Shown: positions 13,930 to 25,840 of the stretch, piece after piece | Position numbering within the stretch: the first letter of the stretch is position 1 | Layout of the letters: each line of letters opens with the position of its first letter | Assembly (NCBI GenBank): GCA_014898425.1 | Contig: RCSZ01000027.1 | Coordinates: forward strand, 124,001 to 188,000 | Reading direction: 5' to 3' | Length of the DNA stretch: 64,000 bases | From: Botryotinia globosa | Lineage: Eukaryota > Ascomycota > Leotiomycetes > Helotiales > Sclerotiniaceae | The notes under the pieces: model-generated | Told to the model about the DNA's origin: nothing | Database searches by the model: none | The model's input: only the letters and a program-made list of their open reading frames with translations | Position numbers and translations under genes: made by a program

Positions 13930-14535
13930 AATTTTAAGAATCAATATTAGATTCCAAATAGAGATTAAATCAACAATAGAAAGGAACCTTAATTCTATTT
14001 ACTTACATATATTAATAGTTCTATTAGATTTATATTCCTTAAAAGATTTCATCATTATGATAATATTATATTTTTTATTTTGAAAATATCGATAGTTATT
14101 TCAATCATCTATATTAGCTCGTCTCCTGATTTGTAAATCAATTCAAAATGTGTTTTTGATAAGCAATACAATACTTGTATGATTATTTCTATAATGTAAA
14201 AGAATCAAACATCTATGATAATTGATTTCAAACAATTGTAGTATTTTTTAATCTTTGAGAATATTTTCAATAGGAGCTAAATTTAATATCAAGTCATTTT
14301 CTTATTTTAATTGATACGAAAGCAAATTTGTTTATATTAAATTTGATTTGTTCTGAATAATTTATATAAACTTTTATTAGTATACCTATCAAAAATCATC
14401 AATCTATACATAATAAATGGTTTTTAATTTCAATTTCAAATATAAAATAAATTAAAATCTTTTTTCCATAAGAAATAATAACATGTTTTTTTAAATTTCA
14501 AAATTTTTCAACATTCATGAGATTATCAATTTTAC
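13930..14535. other. AT-rich spacer without recognised feature
   Basis: About 600 bp in which I recognise no gene, RNA or repeat boundary. Confidence 0.5.
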
Positions 14536-14537
14536 TA

Positions 14538-15455
14538 ACTTAACGGCACAAGCAGGGATATAAAACGGTGGAAGTACGGTGCTAGTACTAATGGAGTGGT
14601 ACTTCTATAGTTCTCAAACCCCTGAACAGTACTCGAACTTCTGTACGGTACCCCTACTGTACCGAATCGGGAACTCAGAAAAAAAAAGCTTTTAATAGAA
14701 TAATATTAAATCATTATTAAAATTGATATTAAAATTATTATATAATATAATAATATTATTACAACTATAATATAATTATTTTATTATAAATTTATAATAT
14801 TAATATTAAAAATATAAAAATTATAAAAATTACATTTTATTTAATAGTAGTTTCAAACCTCTGTTATTTAATATATAATATTATTTCAGGGATCAATATA
14901 TATATTTTTAATTCTTCGATTATTATAAGATTATATTTATATAATGATTTTAAATTTATGAAATTTATTATAATATGAATAAAGCCTTAATATAATAAAT
15001 AATAATATAATATAAAGTTTGATTAACCATCAAGCTTTATTTCAATTTTTAAATATAATGTTTCCTTTTTTTTTTAAATATAACTCAATTTTTTTGTTAG
15101 GATTTGTTCTAGGAGATAACTAATTATTTTAGATTTTAATTTTATAACTTTTGTTTTTTTATTCTTTTAGGCTTATAATATAAGATTTACAGGAAGTAGC
15201 TACAAGAGCTAGTTATAGAGGTTTGAGTTTATAGTTTCAAAGTCTATAGGGGCTAGCTACAAGGCTTACAGAGATTAACTATAAGAATTAATTAATTACA
15301 CTTTGACAATACTTTAATAATGCTTCCATTATACTAAAAGTATATATACTATATTTAATCAAAAGTATAACTTAAATACTATATCTCGATTGAATACTAT
15401 ACAATATAGAATACAATAGGGATACTATATAGAATTCCCATTTGTCCTTTTAAAA
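14538..15455 (+). mobile_element. MITE-like element family M, copy 5 (best-preserved 5' end)
   Basis: About 918 bp, flanked by TA (14536-14537 and 15456-15457). The first 170 bp are little mutated (ACTTAACGGCACAAGCAGGG, then TATAAAACGGTGGAAGTACG) and contain a single internal subrepeat. The 3' half is heavily mutated, ending CCCATTTGTCCTTTTAAAA. The TATAAAAC word sits 17-25 bp inside the terminus in copies 1, 3, 4 and 5. Whether it acts as a promoter is unknown. Confidence 0.85.
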
Positions 15456-15459
15456 TAAG

Positions 15460-16275
15460 TTTTACTATTTCTTTGAATATTTCATTTCAATAATGATTAC
15501 ACAATGAATAAATAACTCAATATAAATATATAAATGTTAAAGACCGAAAAAACGTTAATTAAAATTATCAAAATTCTATAATCGATCATAAGATATATTA
15601 ATAATTCTATAAACCATTTTTCAAAATCTTTATATTCAATATCAATCAATTTCATTTCTATATCTTCTAATTTCACTATCAAATCAACTTCCTCATTAAA
15701 TTATAAATTAGATTACCTATTATATTTATCAAACTAATCTAATACTATAATTAAATAGAGCCCTCCTTTCTCTAGAATATCTTGAACTGTAATATCATTA
15801 AAAATGGAATATCTTTAAATTAATTCCAATATTATATTTATATATAGAAAATTTGCAGCGTTTCATTATATTTAATTTGACTTGTAATGAAACATACAGT
15901 CTTTTGATTTTAAAGATTGATAAGCTTCAAAGATACCTTGATAAACTTTTGTTTAACTTATAGTATATTATAATATTTGTTTTTTATCTTTCATTAAACA
16001 ATTATATAATTGTTTGTATTAGAACTTTCGATATTATTAATAAAACGCATAATTCAGATTCCCAATATTGAACAACTTCAAAAGATTCGAATAGTTCTTT
16101 CATCATGAACAATTTCATTTTATTAAATTTCAAAACTAAAATTGCTTTATCCTTTGAATGATTTATTAAGATTGATTGTATGCTATTTCAGTTTTGCTTG
16201 ATATTATCGAAAAATCTATAATATAATTGGTATGGATTTTCTCGATATTTTTATACTTCAAAAGAAAAATAAAAT

Positions 16276-16313
<38 letters not shown>

Positions 16314-16645
16314 ATGAGGAATTGATTTTTGATAATATTGTGAATGAAGTATTCATAAATTGATTTAGTATACCTAGGTATTAATAAAAAGCTTGAATCC
16401 CTAGTTTGAAGAAATTGTATTGAATATTGAAATTTTTCTTCATTCACGATTTATAAGTCGATAATCATGTAGGTATATTATTTCAAATAAAAAACACTTA
16501 TTGAAGAGCCAGTAAATCATTGTACTGTAACATACAGGGAAGCACTCAAAACATCAAAATACAAAAAGTTCAGCATGTGAATATCTAAAAATCCAAAAAT
16601 CTGAGGATTTTGAAATCTAAGAAATTTGAGTATAGGTATTAAGAC
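15460..16645. other. AT-rich DNA without recognised gene
   Basis: Two short open frames on the - strand (15497-15682 and 16166-16447) have no recognisable domain, and the second runs through an AT dinucleotide array. No terminal repeats were identified. Confidence 0.5.
16278..16311. repeat. (AT)n dinucleotide microsatellite
   Basis: About 16 uninterrupted AT units. It encodes a spurious Ile-Tyr repeat on the - strand. Confidence 0.9.
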
Positions 16646-17212
16646 TTGTTTTAGAGATTATAGATTCGTAAAAGCAAACCAAGTTCTTTTGTACTCCTAT
16701 ATTATATAATCATATATCTATATAAGTATATCAAATTTGTCAATTAGCACACATAAGGTTCCTTTTGATTAATTATAAGTAGCATGCGAAACTTTCTATT
16801 GGTTGAAGTTTAGTTTTTTCAATTAAGCAAGGGGAGAATTCTGAAGAAATCACTTCAATTTAGTCGATTGGAAAAGAAATAATTAGATTAAAACAGTTGA
16901 AGGCTTTCCAAATATATAATAATCTCTAAAGTAAGCCCTATAATAATACGTAGTAGAATTAATTGATTGAATTGAAAAGTTATATTTGAAGATAAAAAAT
17001 AGAAGAACTAATACCCAAGGCACAATTGCCTTAAGACGTTTTTCAATATTAGATTCTGAATCAAAATCTGAATCAAAATCTAGATTAAAAGTTAAATAAA
17101 AGTGTATAAAAATAAACTAAATAAGAAACTAAATAAGAAATTATTATTCTATCATTCTACTAATTTACTATTCTATTAAGCTTATTGATATTAAGAAAAA
17201 GTGTAATTATAA

Positions 17213-17440
17213 GAATAAGAATAAGAATAAATAGAATAAATAGAATAAATAGAATAAATAGAATAAATAGAATAAATAGAATAAATAGAATAAATAGAAT
17301 AAATAGAATAAATAGAATAAATAGAATAAATAGAATAAATAGAATAAATAGAATAAATAGAATAAATAGAATAAATAGAATAAATAGAATAAATAAAATA
17401 AATAGAATAAATAGAATAAATAGAATAAATAAATTATAAG
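17213..17440 (+). repeat. 9-bp tandem array (AGAATAAAT)n
   Basis: About 25 units of AGAATAAAT preceded by a few 6-bp AGAATA units. Divisibility by three gives a spurious Arg-Ile-Asn protein. It occupies the same place in unit D1 as an 8-bp (AATAAAAG)n array does in unit D2. Confidence 0.92.
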
Positions 17441-17482
17441 AAGAATAAAATTATAAGAAGAATAATAATAATGATCATTTAA

Positions 17483-17526
17483 ACTCGAGCGTAGCGAGGA
17501 TCGGGGGCTTGGGGGCTGGCCCCTCT
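17483..17526 (+). other. GC-rich patch within unit D1
   Basis: A 44-bp island beginning CTCGAGCGTAGCGAGGATC and ending GGGGGCTGGCCCC, in DNA otherwise nearly lacking C and G. The inverted counterpart at 30197-30237 keeps the same words with G-to-A and C-to-T differences. It is likely a stretch that escaped mutation. Confidence 0.8.
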
Positions 17527-17601
17527 ATATATTATATTAATGATATGTATTAGAAATAGAATTCATATATAGTATTTCATGTATTTTATATTATAATAGT
17601 A

Positions 17602-17728
17602 TTAGCTGTTGGGGAAAAAGAATTTAAAGTCTACGAATTCGTAGGATTTCAAAATTATTATAATAAAAAAGAAAAACGAAACTTCTACGAATTTGTAGTC
17701 TGAAAAGTTCATTTTCCCCGACGGCTGA
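17602..17728 (+). mobile_element. Palindromic MITE, copy 1
   Basis: A 127-bp element made almost wholly of two inverted arms of about 45 bp. The 5' arm starts TTAGCTGTTGGGGAAAAAG and reaches CTACGAATTCGTAG. The 3' arm runs CTACGAATTTGTAG to CCCCGACGGCTGA. The second copy is at 29978 and is flanked by TA on both sides; here a TA precedes the left end. Foldback size and TA target fit a Tc1/mariner-type MITE (inference). It encodes nothing. Confidence 0.85.
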
Positions 17729-20334
17729 TTTTAATTTGATTATAAATGAAAGATATTTTCATTTATAAGATTTCAGAAATATTCAATTCAACTTTCCTCG
17801 ATTTGAAAACATATCTTAATTCTATAATTAATTCGAATGTTGTACTCGGCGAAATAATTAAAGATGTGTAATACAAATTAAAATTAATCAAATTGTATAC
17901 AATTTAAAAATATAGTTTATTAATATAATTTATATATATTTAAAAAGCTTTACAGAATTCGAATAGATAATTGAAGGGAAATATTATATCAAAATTAATA
18001 AGTTATTAGAAATAAATATGATTTAATAATATTGCTTAGATTCTTTGTATCTCTATCAACTTATAATTTTATATTTTGAAACTTTAATATTTTATTAAGA
18101 ATTCAATAGGTAAATTATTAAATAAAAAAAGAGATTTAAATATTCCAATTTTTATATTTGAAATCCTTAAAATAAATAAATTTATTTTTTCAAAGAAAAA
18201 ATATTTGAAATTTCTCTATTTGAAATTTTAATAAATCATTAGATTCTTTATAAAGTTTCATAAAAATGATATCATTTAAAAAATAGTTTTAAATTAAGTA
18301 TTATTTCAGACTTTGATTATCAAATTATATCAATTGATTGAATTGTTAATAATCAAACAATTAGTATGAAATAATTACTTTTCAATTCAATTCAATAACT
18401 TTAATAGTTTTTATATTATTCCATTTAATTTTAATTCTTTCTAAATTTCAATAATATAAAAAGATTTTAACAATCTATTCTAAAATTTAATTATAATTAA
18501 TTTAGCTAATATTTTTCAAAATTACAGATGATTTTAATATACACTATATATTTTCAATTATTTCGCAGTGTAAAAATATTCCATAGAAACTTTATAAAAT
18601 CATAAAAAGCATATTAATATTTATAAATCGAAAGTCCTGGAATAATAATACTAAGAAATATGACTTTTAAAATTATAATAATATTAGTTTTTAGGGTAAT
18701 TCTTTCATAAGCATCAGAATATCTACCTAGTAAGCATTCTGAATTGTATTAAATATCAAAAAGTATACAAGATTTAAAATATAGTAATCGAAATATTCTT
18801 TTAAAAAAACAAAGAAACAGTCAATACAAATGTAGAAAGAAAAGAATGAATCAGAATAATAATTTCCATGGTAAATTACTCTAGTATTATTGAAAATAAA
18901 TTCAATTACTCTCGCACTACTAGAATTAATCTGAATTTATTTTCATGCCATTTAGATTTAATAAAAACTAGATTCTACAATGTTTAGATTAAAATTTATA
19001 TTATCTCTAGTTAGCATTTATGATATATAAAAATTAAAATCTATATTCCAAGACTAATCATTACCATAAAAATATGAAATCCAAATTTAATAGATTAGAT
19101 TTCATATATAAAATTTAGAATCCATCTTTGATAGTCTAGGTTCCATATATAATAATCAGATTCTGTATTTGATAAATCAAATTCTATATATAAAATCTAC
19201 ATATAAAAGGTTAGAATCTAAACAACATAAAGATAAAGTAATAATAATTCCAATGGTATAAACGCAATATTTCGGACTTTCAGTAGTATAAGAGTAATTT
19301 ACTATAATACCTATTTGATAATTTATATTACCAATAAGTGATGAGATACAAAAGAAAATCAATCCTAAATGTTATAAATAGGTAGTATTAACATTATTCT
19401 TCATTGATATTACTATTAATCATAATATCAAAGACGAAAACTTTTTAGATTCAATGTTTATTAGGTAGGAATCAAAATATGTATTTTATTAATTACCTAT
19501 CAGTAACTATATATAGCATAGAATTTGACCATTCAGAATCTATTTAGATTATTTTGTTTATAAATACATTCTAGGAATAAAATCTGTATAAACTGTACGG
19601 ATATATAGTAGAGCAAATCGAAGAATTAGAATTAACTTGTATTATATGGATTTTTGAAATCAAAAGCTAGAAACGAAAAAATGAAGGAATACTTCATAGT
19701 TACTTATTAATTTATTCTATATCTTTATATAATGTGAATGAATTTATACAAAATATTTCTTTTAGTTTCAACTTTCAAATAGTTATATATGAAAACGCTA
19801 TATTCTTTAATGTATCAAAATGTGTGATAGTTCTGATATTATTTAATTTTCAAAGATATATTTCAGAAATGTAATTTTTGTATTAATATTTAGGTGGGTT
19901 GTTATTTGTTAAAAAAACTTTTCATTACATTGGAACCTTGAATTACATTATTGAAAAATTCGAAGATCGTGTAAAATTTTTTAGTTGATTTAGAGTTTTT
20001 GAAATAGAATAGAATGAAACTGTCGGAGAGTTTTAGAATTGGAAATAAAAGAAATTAAAGAGAAATATTCATAAAGTTTTAAGAAGTTCAAAAGTGATTT
20101 ACTAAAGAAACTGGAAATAGAATTCAAAGGACAGATTTAATAAAATCTATTGAGTTTCGAAAACTTAGAATTAAATTATTTCAAAAAGATTTATTTAAAA
20201 ATTTGATTCAAGATTTAATCAAAGATTTCTATCACAAATTCTAATAATAAATTCTGATTCATATTTGACAAAAGAAATCCTAGATTCAATAATTTTTAAA
20301 ATTTATTGTATCTCTTGGACTTCATAGATTTCAT
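17729..20334. other. AT-rich DNA without recognised gene
   Basis: About 2.6 kb with no polymerase motif or LTR pair recognised. The part from about 18955 to 19215 contains a degenerate tandem of roughly 40-50 bp built around GATTCTATATATAAAAT-like words. The open frame at 19177-19362 (-) lies partly in that tandem and shows no domain. Confidence 0.5.
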
Positions 20335-20902
20335 AGACAAACCGACACAACAATCAAAAATTAAGGTATCTTTGGAATTTCAATTTTTAAAGCTTACAGA
20401 AATACTCATTATATTTCTTTAAATTCTTTTATTCAATCCAATAGCTACTTTTATAATAATATTATTAAATAATAAATTTAAAACTCCAAAATATCCCTCT
20501 CAATTATAAAACTTTAGATTTATATATTCAAAAACTCTACAATTCTTAATTTATATTAATATTAAATATATAAATAAAAAACACAAAAACAGGATAAATA
20601 TTCATTTTCTTTTATTTTTGATATTGGTCATTATAATTAAAATAATTCCAATATTATTTTAAGTATATTAAATACTATCAAAAGCAATTTCATGTTTTCA
20701 AATATAATATCAAAAACAAATATATAATTGTTATAAATTTTGTAATTCTATTCGATTTATTTATAGAATTTTTTATAAATATTTTTAATATAGGATTTAC
20801 AAAGAAACTTATAGGCTTAATTATCAATTTTGTGATTATTATAATCTTTATAGATATTATTATTCTCTTTATATTCCTTAGTATTTATAATTATAGTTAC
20901 TT
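20335..20902 (+). mobile_element. LINE 5'-end fragment, tandem to the full copy
   Basis: This 568-bp segment matches the first part of the LINE that follows. It starts with GACACAACAATCAAAAATTAAGGTATC, corresponding to AACACAACATCCCAAAATCGAGGTATC-type sequence at 20911, and runs colinear to the LINE 5' region. It also spans, without interruption, the position where the downstream LINE carries a ~0.85 kb insert, so it shows the empty site. Having a 5' end and no 3' end is unusual for a LINE fragment. Deletion or a tandem 5'-end repeat could explain it. Confidence 0.7.
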
Positions 20903-21342
20903 ATAGATCAACACAACATCCCAAAATCGAGGTATCTTTATATTTCGATTTTATTATACAGAATTAATTTTTTATATTCTCTATAAACCCTTTCATTTAA
21001 TCCAATAATTACTTTTATAATAATATCATTAAATAATAGATTTATAATATTAAATTATTCCTTATAATTATTAAACTTTAGATTTATATATCTATTGAAT
21101 TTATAATCCCTATTCAATTTCAATCAATTTTATATAATTAAAAAAAAGAAAAAGAAAATAAATATTTAAATGTTTTCCTTTTTCGAAATCAATTATTAAA
21201 ATTAAAATATTATTTCAAGTATATCAAATATTATTAAAAAGTAATTTAATATTTTTAAATACAATACAAAAAGCAAATATATAATTATTATAAATTTTAC
21301 AATATTATTTAATATTTTTGTAATATTCTATACAAATATATT

Positions 21343-22190
21343 TAATTGGAGATTTACCTCCTTAATAATCTTATCGCTCATGAAAACTGAAAATATATAG
21401 ATACAAAAAAAGAGAACCTCGCTTAATAAAACTCAATTCAAATAATCTAATTAACTAGATTCAAGCGATTTGATTAATTCGATTTTCTTAACATTATAAT
21501 CATAACACAACTCCTTACTTTTTTAACGAAATTATTTAAATTAGTTTATTCAAGTTAATATAAATTAAAAAAAAAAAAAAGAAAAGTGGTAACTATATAT
21601 AAGAAACTAAAGGCTTTCAAATGATATATTTTTTATATTATTAGCTTTAAAACTAAAGGTTTTAAAAAGAGTTTAAATTAAAATAATATAAATTTTATAA
21701 TATAAAATTCTAGGCTTTTTCAATGAAATCATTGAAATTAGTTTATTCAAACTAATATGAATTGAATGAAAAAAAAAAAAGTAATAATTATATATAAAAC
21801 ACTAAAGACTTTCAAATAATATATTTTTTATATTACTAGCTTTAAAACTAAGGATTTTCCAAAGAGTTGAAGTTTAATTAATATAGATATAGCTAGAGCT
21901 TATATAATTAATTAAAAAGGGTTTATATCGAATATAATAGGCTTATTATTAATAAAAATTATTTTCATATTATAGCTTTCGTAATTCAGTAATATAATTA
22001 ATGATCTGATGTAAAATGACCTACTAAAATCTAAATAGGATTAAAAAATCTGAATAAAAAATCTGAATAAAAAAAGGTAAACCGACTTCGCCTGCAAGCT
22101 TTCAATAAAATTTCTTTTTTAGATTTTATATAATTATAATACTTTCTCAAAAAGCAAGGGGTCCGGGGGTTCGCAGGCCCCTGGTATAAC
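21343..22190. mobile_element. ~0.85 kb insertion nested in LINE copy 1
   Basis: Absent from both LINE copy 2 (near 52762) and the 5' fragment (near 20795), so it is an insertion. The right edge carries a GC-rich patch (GGGGTCCGGGGGTTCGCAGG at 22150-22169), and ...CCCCTGG is followed by TA. Inside, a ~140-bp block at 21525-21670 is repeated directly at 21730-21866, each with a run of A. I found no convincing terminal inverted repeats or coding frame, so the class is open. Confidence 0.7.
21525..21866 (+). repeat. Direct repeat pair with A-run inside the nested insert
   Basis: The two blocks (21525-21670 and 21730-21866) share TTAGTTTATTCAA, a 12-14 nt A-run, ACTAAAGRCTTTCAAATRATA, TATTTTTTATATTA and TAGCTTTAAAACTAA in the same order. 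They could be a dimeric short element or an internal duplication. Confidence 0.75.
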
Positions 22191-25009
22191 TTTTATAAAG
22201 AAATTTATTAATTTTATAATTAATTTTATAACTATTATTATTTTCATTAATACTATTACCCTTTTTACATTTCTCAATATCTATATTTAATCTTCTATCT
22301 ATATTGTATTTATTATTAATTTTAAAACTTTTATAAAAATAATTAAATTTGATAATATAAATAATATTAAAAACAATATACTTTTTAAATCCAGAAATAT
22401 ATAATTTAAAAAAACCTTTTATAATTTTATATTAAAAAAAATTCTATCTCGAATTATATCTAATATTAAAATCAAAAATTATTTATTAAATATAAATCTC
22501 TAGTTTTATTTAATCAATCCTTTATTTTTATTTTTTAATTGATATTTTAATAATCTTGTTTACAATTATAAGTTAAATTATTATCTTTGTAATTAATAAT
22601 ATTTGTGATTTGTTTTATAATAAATATAATTAATAAAAAGTATTATAAATATTAGATACTATATTTTTAATTAATTTAAAAATTTAATATAATTATATAA
22701 TTACAAAAATCCTCATTTTCTTTATAAATTTGAATCATAAAGTAATAGTAATAAATAAGGTTTTTGTTTTTAATAAAACCTTTATATAAATGAAGAACTA
22801 TTTAATTATTATCAACTCCTTGAATTATAAAATCATTAAATATTCTAATAAAATTATTTGAAATATTTATTTATTGAGATAATTTGTTCTTTTATTTTTT
22901 TCAATATTAATAGTTTTTTTAGATTAATTGAAAAAAAGTATATTGTAATTTAATATAATTCAAGTTATTAAGGATATTGTTTTCTTTCTAAATATAACCG
23001 ATTTTCTTTTTATATTCATTGTAATTATCAAATAAATATATATAAAGATTTAATAGATATTAATTATACAATATTATCCAAATATATTAATTATTATAAT
23101 TTATTTAAAATTAAATATAATAAATACCCTATTGTTTTTTAATATAAAAACAATATTATAATATTTCTCATTAAAAACAAATTCAAAATGATTTGGAAAA
23201 TAAAAAAAGTTTAATATAAAGTAGTTAATATATTTATTGAAATCCTTGAAATAGAAATATCTAATATTCCTATAATTATAGCTATAAAGTTTATTAATAA
23301 ATATAAGTATAATATTATTATTGGTCAATATAAACAAATTGAATTTATCTCTATTATTAATCAAATCTTAGTTTGAAATTAAATATAAGCTTTTGTAATT
23401 ATGATTTAAATACCTATCCTTTTTTAAATAAAAACTTTTAGATTATATTCAAAAACAAATAAAGGAAAGGATAAAATCGCTTTTTGTTATATGTAAAGTT
23501 TTAATAAATTTAATATATTCAATTTCGAAAATATATTCAATTTCGAAAATATATTCTATTAATATTAATATTATATAGTAAACTTTGTAATAAAATCTAT
23601 ATTTAATAAATCTGATAATACAATCTCCAAGTTTATTAAATTAATATCAATAAAAGTATATCTATATATATAATAATTCTTATAATCTTTGATATTTAAT
23701 AAATTGATATTATTTATATTCAAAAACTTTGAATAATTATTAATATATAAATACAAAACTATTTAAATTATAATTATTATATTTTAATGAATTTCTAAAA
23801 TCTTGAAAACTTTGAAGAATTAAATTGTTTTTGAATTATAAAATATATATATAAAACATTAATTTATATATATAACAATATTATCTTATATATAATAAAA
23901 ACGTTTTTTGAATTAATATAAATAAGAATATTATATTCAATTTATATTATTAATTGAATAATAATAAAGTAATTGATTATATATTCTATTTAATTCTATT
24001 ATTTTGATATTTAATAAAAAGTGATTTTAATATTTAGTATTATATATTCGAATTAGGGGTGTAATTTAGATATAAGGGTTTGGATTTAATATATTGACTC
24101 AATAATGATAATATAGATTTTATTAATATTTTTAATAAATCTATATATAGAATTGATTATATTATTAATTTTATTTTTTTAAATATTTTTTTTATTGAAA
24201 TTATTGTTAGAAAAGATATATATAATAGTTTGAATTATAAGATATAAATTATTATTATTTTAGAATAGGGTATAATTCTATTGAAGTAATATTATTACAG
24301 AATTTTAGAAATAGAATTGGGAAAATCTTTTGATTTAATATATATTGATATAATTTATTTTTTTAGTTTTCTTTTTTTTGTAAATAAAATAATAATCGAA
24401 ATATATATAATAGATTTTATTATAATAATAAATATCACTATTTATATAATTAGTAAATCTAAAAAAAAAAAAAAAAAACTATATTATAATAAATTTTTGA
24501 ATATAAAAAGTATATTAGGATTATTTTTGTAAATATAATATTTCAAGTGAAGATATTCTTCAAATAATTTGAATTTTTTATAGAGTAATTCAATAAGTAA
24601 AATGTAATTATTAAAAAAATATTATAAATAGAATTAAAAACAAAAAGAAGTTTTATAAAGTTATTAATTGATATAAATTAGGGTTTAATCTAAAATTGTT
24701 TTTATTATATATTAATAAAAACTTTATTAAAAATATTATAAAAAAGATTAAAACTTTATATAAAAAGGCTTTCGATTATTTCAATACCTCCAATAATTTT
24801 GAATATAATCCTTTTGAAAATTAAAATAGATTGAATATTTTAAAATAGTTTCAATTTATTTTAATAAAAAAGATTGAATATTATATTATTAGAGTTTTTA
24901 ATATTTTATCAAGTATTAATTATATTATATTATAATACTCAAGGTTTATTAACTAATAGTTAATAACCTTTTATATAGATTTTATAATTGATATTTAATA
25001 TTCAATTTT

Positions 25010-25840
25010 ATTCTATAAATCTAAAAACTTATTAAAATAATTATATTATTCAAAGTTAATAAAAAGAATAGATTTTTTATTTACTTTTAATAATCAATTA
25101 TATTTATTTTTTGTATTTCAAAAAACCTAGAGAGAATTATAATTTATTGTTTAGTATAAATTATACTAATCAATAGTATTTTTAGCTTATAATATAAAAA
25201 AACTGTTTTTAAAAGAATTATTATAAATCTAATTATTTGTTTTATATATAATATAAAGATTTTCTTTTCCTAAAAATTGAAAATTATTATAATTATTATA
25301 AATATTCAAGGTATTTTTAATATATTTCTAAAATAAAGATTATCAAAAAGAATAATCAAACAAAACTAATCTTTGATTTTTTTAAAACTAATCGATTTCT
25401 TTTTCATTAATTGATATATTCAAATTTATTTAAAGAATTTAATTATATTCAATTACAAAATTATATATAAGATATTATAAAACTTTCCTTTCTTTTTAGT
25501 TTTATATATATTACATTTGATTAAATTTATATTATAAAATATAGAATTATACTTTGAATATATTAATAATCTTTATTTATATTAAATCTCTTTATCTTTA
25601 AATTCCAACATTCTTATTTTAATAAATAATATAAAAAAGATCTTTGAATAAAACAATAATAATAAAATTGTTTTTACTTTCAAGAAATTCGAAATAATTT
25701 ATTTAATTAAAAAAAAAGAGGATTATATTTCCTTTTATATTATCAATAAAAAACTCATTATTATATTAATTATTATAATCAAAAATAAAGTATAATTTGT
25801 TTTAAAATAACTTAAAGTTTGATTTAATAGAAAACTTTTT
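25010..25840 (+). pseudogene. LINE reverse transcriptase relic (copy 1)
   Basis: In a broken frame from about 25015 one reads KLIKIIILFKVNKKNR, then CISKNLERIIIYCLV. This corresponds to the LINE RT signature W-K-x-A-x-I-x-P-L-x-K-P...RPI-L-L...I-x-K-x-L-E-R-I-I. Downstream at 25559-25570 the polymerase box reads Y-I-N-N where Y-x-D-D is required, so both metal-binding Asp are lost by G-to-A change. A K-K/R-x-R-D-Y-like block follows, best seen when both copies are compared (25690-25760). Many stops come from CAA-to-TAA change. The encoded enzyme would have carried out target-primed reverse transcription; this copy cannot. Confidence 0.82.

Larger units (their letters stand above)
16650..17728 (+). 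repeat. Unit D, copy 1 (~1.1 kb)
   Basis: This segment is repeated in inverted orientation at 29978-39222, where a gypsy element splits the second copy. Shared landmarks in order are AAAAGCAAACCAAGTTC, a CAATTG/CCTTA block near 17022-17038, ATTCTGAATCAAAATC repeats, a tandem array, the GC-rich patch with CTCGAGCGTAGCGAGGATC, and the MITE at 17602. Outside 16650 and 17728 the copies no longer align. No coding frame is recognised. It could be a non-autonomous transposon or a segmental duplication. Confidence 0.75.

Noticed and set aside
17185..17439. Arg-Ile-Asn repeat protein
   Set aside because: Translation of a 9-bp minisatellite without flanking coding sequence.
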